The translations under genes and the position numbers were made by a program. Positions 57,960 through 64,000 of a DNA stretch of 64,000 bases are shown in pieces. The stretch spans positions 149,321,574-149,385,573 of the forward strand of contig CM068369.1 in the NCBI GenBank assembly GCA_034769895.1, read 5' to 3'. This DNA is from Magicicada septendecula (taxonomy: Eukaryota; Arthropoda; Insecta; Hemiptera; Cicadidae). The notes beneath the pieces were generated by a model. It saw only the letters and a program-made list of their open reading frames with translations, did not search any database and was not told the origin of the DNA. Position 1 is the first letter of the stretch; each line of letters starts with the position of its first letter.

Positions 57960-60900
57960 TTATTCATTATATTTCTTTATGGACTCTTGGTTGTACGTTC
58001 CCTTAATCCTCTTCGTGATAGGGTTCATTATTTCATACGTATTGTTATTATTATTTTTTGTTATCACATAGGGCCCAGTATATAATAATAATAATTTTTT
58101 AGTTATTCCTTCTAGAGTACTTGGTAGCTCCCTGTTTCTTATTAATATTTTCTCACCCACTTGGTACTTAATTGGTTTTGGGTTATTCTTTTCATATTTT
58201 CTTCTCTTCATTTCCGTCTTTTCCATAACTCGGTTATAAAATTTAATTGTTTCAAATTGATATTCTGGATTATTTGGAAAGTTTATAATATCTTGGATTT
58301 CTCTAGGTGGAAGCCTTTCAAACATAACAGTATATGGGGTATTTTCAATAGACTGGTGGTATGATATATTTAAAAATTCTTCAGTTACTGACAAGTATTC
58401 GTACCACCTTCTCTGTTGGTCATGACAGTAAGTTCGTAGTATTCTGCCAACTTCCCTCAATACACGTTCTGCCGGATTACTGCTGGGGTGATAAACTGAA
58501 GTCTTATATGTTCTAATGTTGTGTTTTAACAGATTATTTCTCCATTTATAGCCCTTAAATTGCGTACCATGATCAGTGATAATAGATGACGGTTTGCCAA
58601 CCTCTGTTATGTACCGTCCGATGACTATTTCCAGAATTTTCTTGGTAGTGGCTCTGCTAATAGCATAAAGTTTAGTGTATTTGCAAAAATGATCAAAAAT
58701 AATTATTATGAATTTGTATCTGTGATTTCCTCCACTGCGTGGGAAAGGCCCACATATATCTAGAAATACCTTCTCCAGCTTATATTTGGATGTTATTGGA
58801 ATCATGACTCCCTCCTTCTTCTCATTATTATGTTTAACCATCTGGCAGATGTGACATGTCTGTATAGATTTTTGTACCTTTCTGGTCAAATTTTTTATGT
58901 ACATTTGTTCTTCTAGGGCTTTGACTATTTTCATGGCTCCCATGTGTCCATATCGTTCATGGTAATCCAATATTAATTTGTTTTCCACAGCTGTGGGAAT
59001 TACTAGTTTCCAGTTTATTTGTTTAGGATTAACCTTAATAAATAATCGGTCATCATGTATACAGTAATATTTAGTAATAACTTCATCAGCATTTTGTATC
59101 TTCTGGCGTATGTTTATTAATTTGGGATCCGATTTTTGGTGTTGACTAATTTCGTTGACAATCATCTCCAGATCCTTCCGACTCTTAATGACATGGTACA
59201 CCTTCGCTATCTCTTCCTTTTCTCCTTCAAATGATTGATCTTGTATGTTTATTCGGGACAAGATATCGGCTGCTATATTCTTTCTTCCAGGTATATATTC
59301 CCAATCAATGCAATACTCTTGCAAGGCAAGGACCCATCTAGTTAGCCGGCCGTGACTAAGTTTACATCTTTTTAGAAAGGAAATTGATTTATGGTCACTT
59401 CTTACGGTCACTGGGTACCCGAGTATATAGGTTCTAAATTTATTGCATGCGTACACTACGCTTAGCAGCTCTTTCTCGGTAACGTTGTAATTGCGTTCGC
59501 AGCTGTTAAGCACTCTGCTGGCGAAGCTGATTACCATGTGATGTCCTTCTTTATCTTCTTGATATAGGGTAGCCCCTAAGCTAACATTGCTTGCATCACA
59601 ATTTAAATAAAAGCGTTTGTTAAAATCAGGGTGGTACAACATAACTGTTTCTAAAAATTTCTTCTTGATCAAATGCAGAATTTTATCTTGTTCTGGTCCC
59701 CATGCCCACTTGTCTTTAGATGATAATTGTTTCTGAAACTTGGCAGTCACTTTTGAATAGTTATCTTGGAATTTACGGTAATAGTTGCAAATTCCAAGAA
59801 AGGATTGTAGTTGTTTTCTATTTTTTGGAGTAGGGAACATTTGGATTGCTTCTACTTTTTCTGTTGAAGGTGTGATACCCTCCTCAGACAAATTGAAACC
59901 TAAAAACTTTACTTGATTGGCAATAAATTTAGATTTATTTAGCTTAAGTGTTATGTTGTTCTCAGATAATTTTCTTAGTACCTGTTCCACCCGCTCGCAA
60001 TGTTCATCCCAATGTGAAGAAGTTATAAGTAAATCATCTACATAGACCGTAGTGAACTGTAGTGTTTCTTGTCCCAATACCTTGTCCATACATTTCACAA
60101 ATATTGCAACCGAATTAATTAGTCCGAAAGGTAGCCTTTTAAATTGATAGTTCCTTCCGTCAAAAAGGAACGCCATGTATTTTCTACTGTCTGGGTGTAG
60201 TTCGACCTGCCAGTACCCACATACCGTATCCCAAGTGCTAATGTATTTAATACCGTGGAATTTCTTTAAAATTTCTTCTATTTCGCCTGGTGAAGTCCTA
60301 TCATTGACGATCATTTTATTTATTTCCCTAGCGTCCAGGCAAATTCTCACATTTCCGTTCTTTTTCGGGACTGCTACTATGGGACTGGTATATGGTGATT
60401 GACTATATTCTATTATATCATCTTGCATCATAGGTTAATCTCGTTCCGGACCTCGTTTTTTATAGAGTAAGCAATTGGGTATGACTTTCTGCGAAAGTTC
60501 ACCGGTTCTTTAAAATTTATTATACATTGATATCCTTTTACTTTACCTGGAGTATTGGGGAACACATGTCTGTATTTATTATATATTTGGATTAAATTTT
60601 CGGCCTGTACCTTACTTATTTGTTTATAAGTTTTTTCCCTTTGGAATTCTCGAATCTCTTCCAACTTACTCTGCCATAGGTTAGGATCATCGTCTTCATA
60701 TTGAATGACCTCTGGTAATTTATTCTTCTTACAGAAATAGCTCTTTATGGCTCCACATTTGGTGTTAACTGGACCGGTTTGATTAGTGTTGATTAACTCG
60801 GCTGTCCATAATCCTCCTTCGGATGTTAAAGATATTGTACCTTTATGCAAGTCAATTATTGCGGAATGCTGGCGCAACGCATCGCATCCAATCAATACAT

Positions 60901-61351
60901 TAAATGGTAGTCCCGTTGCGACCAAGAATCCTATTGGTAGGGTCATATTGTTATTGGTAAGATCGAGTGATACTTGTTTTTTGACTGTTTTATTTTGTCT
61001 CCCAGTGGCTCCGATAATTATCACATTATTGACAGGTAAAGTCGGTATGGGTTACTGGACTTCTCGCTGGATTCTTTCAAGTTCAATATTGTCTATCAAT
61101 GATATGTTAGATCCAGTGTCTATCATTATGATAGATTTTACCCCATTTAAATTTGCTGATATATATATGATTTCGTTATTACTATTACTGTTTACATGTT
61201 TCTGATCCTCTTCTAACAAATCTTCCCTGATATTCTTTAAATAGTGGTTATTAATTATGGTTATTTTATGATTACACTTAATTTTATTTATTAATCGTTG
61301 TTCCCCAAGATTACGGTTCAGTGACGGGTATTCATTAATTTTCACTGCCTC
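57960..61351 (-). pseudogene. pol: Gypsy Pol (protease, RT, RNase H, integrase), two breaks
   Basis: It is read in the -1 frame relative to gag. Protease: SIIMIDTGSNISLID near 61120, then an in-frame TAA at 61052-61054 inside the protease, and LLIGCDALRQH-like sequence after it. A single-base frameshift lies near 60428-60431, just before the RT. RT: SPIVAVPKKNGNVRICLD, FKRLPFGLINS and the catalytic VYVDD. RNase H: LNCDASNVSLGATLYQ, TEKELLSVV, VRSDHKSI. Integrase: an HHCC zinc domain (HERYGHMG ... CHICQMVKH), then DICGPFP, ITDHGTQFKG and a Glu in SSNPAERVLREVG. A basic tail ends at 57960. No chromodomain or env follows. Apart from the two breaks, the domains are well preserved. Confidence 0.93.
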
Positions 61352-61353
61352 TA

Positions 61354-63306
61354 TTAGTTTAAATGAGGGCTTACTCCCTCTTCTCTATTTTCATTCTGAT
61401 TACTGTGTAGGTTTTGTACTGTTTCCGTGCGATCCTCCGTATTATGTTCTGCTATCCTATAATTTCCATCATGTGGGTAGTTGTCTTCATGCCGAGATTG
61501 GTCATAATGGTTGTCATATCGGTGACTCCTTGGGTAGTATCGTCGCTGATTACCTTGCGGTCTGGAGTAAATATAATTCACGTTATGTCTATAATTATTG
61601 GGTCGTCTGTCCCCATCTCCTCTATTATTGCGACTATCACGATAATTGTAATTGTTATTGCCGCAATAATTATAGTTTCTGGAATTATTATTCGTGTTTT
61701 CATTTTGTGTTCTATTAGTATTAACGTTATGCGCAGGTCGATTGCGATCGTTATTATGAGAATTGGCTGGTGGCGCGTTATTATCATACCTCTGATATTT
61801 ATGATTTAGCATTCTATTTCTCTGGTATTGGTTCTCGTGTTCATAATTCTCCAAGAATTTGGCCATGGCTGGAATCGTTTTGATTTGACTACACATACGC
61901 GCATTTTTTATCCCTTCCTCGTAATGATAGGATAATTGTATTACCAAACATTCTTCGGGAATTCGGGGCTCTAAGTTCCGCGCCATACATACTTTTCCTA
62001 AAAAGTATGAAGTAGGGGACTGGCCTACATTTGTTTCGTATCGACCGTTACTCAAATTATTCCTAATCATATTCTGGGTCGATTCCGACCAATACTTCTC
62101 CTTAAATTGTTTTTTGAACTCAGTCATGTCCAGTATATCCGGGCGCACCGCTGTCCACCAATTATCATAAGTATCTTTAAACGTTTCATCAATCATGCTT
62201 CGTATAATACTCCAGCGACTCTCTCTATTTCTTATGATCACTTCTTCCAATCTCTTTAAAAATTCCATAGGATTGCGCTTATAATTACGAAAATTAATCG
62301 ATTCTCTGTTCTCATGGTTATTTGTATGACTAATTTGGCATGTCCTATCCCGCCATGAATCTACTTCCTCCTGTAATTGTAATTCACGCCTACTAATCTC
62401 TTCTATTTTATTTTTATTGGTATTGATTTGACCTTCCATATTATTTAAATTTCCATAGACCCTTTGGAGTCGTTCGCCCATGTCTGTCTGTATTTGCTTA
62501 ATACCTTCCTTATTCTCTTCCCGTACCTGATGTACTTCGTTTTTAATTTGCTCACATTTTTCGACAGTTTCCTGTTGGATTTCTTCGACCAATGTTTTAT
62601 TCTCAATTTTTGTGTCATTAATTTTATTCTGTAATTCCTCACGAACCTGTACTATTGTTTCGTTAGTTTTTTCTAACCCTTCATTTGTTTTGGCTATTTC
62701 TAATTTCCTTTCCTCATTATTTTGGTCCACCTTCTGGTTAATTGTCACATGAAGATTTTCAATTTTTTCATTAATCTGCCTTAAATTCTCTTCATGTATT
62801 TGTAGGATGTCTTCCTTCATTTGTTTTACACCCTCATCATTCCTATCTAAACTTTCGTGAATTTGGTTTAATCTTTCGTTCATTTGTCTTGAGGTTTCTT
62901 TAGTTTCCTCATTTGTTTTATCTAATTTTTCCTTAATTTCCTCATTTGTTCTCCTTGAATTTTCCTCCTGTTTCCTAAAGGTCTCCTTGTTTTCTTCATT
63001 TGTTTTATCGTATTTTTCCTCCAGTCTCTTTGAGTTTTCATCCTGGTGCTTTGATTTTTCCAATAGTAGTTTAAACATTTCCTGTATACTCAAGTCTTCC
63101 TTTTGGTTAGGCTTATCTGGTTGATCCCCTTGGGCAATTTCTTCAATTATTTCCTTTCCCTTGTCCTTAATAATTTCAGGTTCCGCTATTTCGTCTGTCT
63201 GTTGTTCCATTTCACTATCCGTTATTAGTTCTATTTCCTGTTCTTGTTCATCTATTTCCTTCTCCGTTTCTCCTGCCCTAATCCTTGATCTACCTCTGGT
63301 ATGCAT
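61354..63306 (-). CDS. gag: Gypsy Gag, long coiled-coil type, intact (650 aa)
   Basis: An uninterrupted minus-strand frame starts at the Met at 63306 (MHTRGRSRIR), the first after the PBS. Residues of about 60-340 are Glu/Asn/Lys-rich coiled coil (NEENKETFRKQEENSRRTNE, IKNEVHQVREENKEG). About 350-520 is a globular capsid-like part with INFRNYKRNPMEFLKRLEE, FKDTYDNWW, FKEKYWSESTQNMIRNN and SYFLGKVCMARNLEPRIPEE. About 530-650 is an Asn/Arg/Tyr-rich basic tail that would replace the usual CCHC knuckle, which is absent. It ends at TAA 61354-61356 immediately after a slippery heptamer. It is predicted to form the particle of this element. Confidence 0.92.
   Translation of the reverse strand: MHTRGRSRIRAGETEKEIDEQEQEIELITDSEMEQQTDEIAEPEIIKDKGKEIIEEIAQGDQPDKPNQKEDLSIQEMFKLLLEKSKHQDENSKRLEEKYDKTNEENKETFRKQEENSRRTNEEIKEKLDKTNEETKETSRQMNERLNQIHESLDRNDEGVKQMKEDILQIHEENLRQINEKIENLHVTINQKVDQNNEERKLEIAKTNEGLEKTNETIVQVREELQNKINDTKIENKTLVEEIQQETVEKCEQIKNEVHQVREENKEGIKQIQTDMGERLQRVYGNLNNMEGQINTNKNKIEEISRRELQLQEEVDSWRDRTCQISHTNNHENRESINFRNYKRNPMEFLKRLEEVIIRNRESRWSIIRSMIDETFKDTYDNWWTAVRPDILDMTEFKKQFKEKYWSESTQNMIRNNLSNGRYETNVGQSPTSYFLGKVCMARNLEPRIPEECLVIQLSYHYEEGIKNARMCSQIKTIPAMAKFLENYEHENQYQRNRMLNHKYQRYDNNAPPANSHNNDRNRPAHNVNTNRTQNENTNNNSRNYNYCGNNNYNYRDSRNNRGDGDRRPNNYRHNVNYIYSRPQGNQRRYYPRSHRYDNHYDQSRHEDNYPHDGNYRIAEHNTEDRTETVQNLHSNQNENREEGVSPHLN
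61357..61363 (-). promoter_or_regulatory. -1 ribosomal frameshift site (T TTA AAC) at the gag stop
   Basis: The minus strand reads TTTAAAC; in the gag frame it is T TTA AAC followed at once by the TAA stop. The pol frame lies at -1 relative to gag, and the -1 frame is open from just upstream of this heptamer into protease. U UUA AAC is a well-known X XXY YYZ slippery sequence (established knowledge). A downstream structure was not evaluated. Confidence 0.8.
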
Positions 63307-63379
63307 GTTTATTCTCCCACAGTTGCCTGCTCTGGTTAAGTAATATTAATATGGTTACTGTTACTTAACTTAAGCCCTA

Positions 63380-63395
63380 CACAAGTTGAGCGCCA
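63380..63395 (-). other. Primer binding site of the right Gypsy element
   Basis: The minus strand reads TGGCGCTCAACTTGTG, similar to the tRNA-Lys-type PBS of the left element (TGGCGCCCAACGTGAGGC). It lies four bases inside the LTR edge at 63400. Confidence 0.7.
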
Positions 63396-63399
63396 ATTA

Positions 63400-64000
63400 G
63401 TAGGTAAACCGATACGTACGGTCTAAATTCCCACTGTTGTATTTGTCAATTGTGTTATATTAATTTAATTTGTATAAATTCTCGGAAATATTTGGAGTTG
63501 TGGAATATATGGATGTACTCAATTAATGTTAACTTAGCTCTTTAATAATTATCAGTGTTAGTGTGCCTAGAACTTAAATAACTTAAGATTTATTCTACAA
63601 TTTCATCCAACCCTATTATGCCTTGAAGAGAGTTCTGTCTAATTTTATATTTTTACGCTCCCTCTTTGGTGTCAGATAATTCCGCTATAAGCGCTGTAGT
63701 ATCGGCTCAACGAAACTTATAGGTTATTCGATGTTTGTATTAACCATTTATTCTCTACTTATTCAGTTACTTTGTTCCAGTTCACTAAACCATACTCCAA
63801 ATAACAAGGTGTGACAAATATATAACGGTTCTTTATTTGTGTATTCAATTCACATTAACTAAGATATATCCTAATTAATATATGTTGGGACTATAGATTC
63901 AGGTATCGATTGTTGATTATTTGATCCTTTGTTTATATTTGGTTATATATTATATTTGACTTGTATTTTATTTATTTCAGGGTGTGAAGGTTCTTGTAAC
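63400..64000 (-). repeat. 5' LTR of the right Gypsy element (inner 601 bp)
   Basis: Matches 54172-54772 base for base as far as I can read. Continues beyond the window. Confidence 0.95.

Larger units (their letters stand above)
54172..64000 (-). mobile_element. Ty3/Gypsy LTR retrotransposon, recent insertion, right end cut by window
   Basis: A minus-strand element with its 3' LTR at the left (from 54172) and its 5' LTR from 63400 to beyond 64000. Between them are the PBS (63380-63395), gag (63306-61354), pol (to 57960) and a 3' repeat array (57517-57953). The two LTR segments visible at both ends (about 600 bp, offset 9228) appear identical, so insertion is recent. There is no env-like ORF. 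It is the same family as the element at 1-3960. Confidence 0.95.

Noticed and set aside
57480..57960. Possible env gene downstream of Gypsy pol
   Set aside because: Only tandem repeats and simple sequence are present and no frame of useful length; this copy has no env.
1..64000. CRISPR arrays, bacterial operons, tRNA and rRNA genes
   Set aside because: Direct repeats seen are microsatellites, LTRs or transposon-specific arrays. No tRNA cloverleaf or rRNA segment was recognised; the only tRNA-related signals are retroelement primer sites.

Overview
The window looks like AT-rich insect nuclear DNA. The main evidence is its load of arthropod-type transposable elements: BEL/Pao and Ty3/Gypsy LTR retrotransposons, Jockey-like and RTE-like non-LTR elements, mariner elements with TA target duplications, and probable Penelope and PIF/Harbinger debris. 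I found no convincing host protein-coding gene, no tRNA or rRNA gene and no CRISPR array. The species cannot be fixed from the sequence.

Layout. 1 to about 4 kb: a minus-strand Gypsy element running off the left edge. It has a 3' repeat array, a remnant of the pol C-terminus, a frameshifted gag, a primer binding site (PBS) and the start of its 5' LTR; protease, RT and integrase are deleted. About 4-15.8 kb: noncoding AT-rich DNA with small Penelope-like and LINE tails near 7.1-8.3 kb. 15.87-17.17 kb: a complete but dead mariner. 17.2-19.2 and 26.26-28.08 kb: two copies of one ~1.9 kb LTR-like family. 22.45-23.70 kb: a second, unrelated mariner. 29.4-35.9 kb: PIF/Harbinger debris and LINE fragments on both strands. 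37.8-52.2 kb: a three-level nest. 52.2-54.17 kb: noncoding DNA with a heat-shock-like promoter signature and a CpG-richer block. 54.17-64 kb: a second, much younger minus-strand Gypsy element of the same family as the first.

The nest is the clearest structure. An RTE-like LINE on the plus strand is split at 38709/51195 by a ~4.8 kb Jockey-like LINE on the minus strand, with a 14-bp target duplication and a poly(A) tail. That LINE is in turn split at 39319/46979 by a 7.66 kb BEL/Pao element with 466-bp LTRs and a 5-bp target duplication. The insertion order is therefore RTE, then Jockey, then BEL. The BEL LTRs differ at two positions that I found, so that insertion is recent.

The right-hand Gypsy element has identical LTR sequence over the ~600 bp visible at both ends. 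It encodes Gag (650 aa), then PR-RT-RNase H-IN in the -1 frame. A canonical slippery heptamer (T TTA AAC) touches the gag stop codon. One nonsense codon and one single-base frameshift break pol. Both Gypsy elements have unusually long coiled-coil Gags without a CCHC zinc knuckle, and both carry an iterated 15-bp palindrome (GTAAG-5N-CTTAC) in tandem repeats downstream of pol. That array is the most unusual sequence feature in the window.
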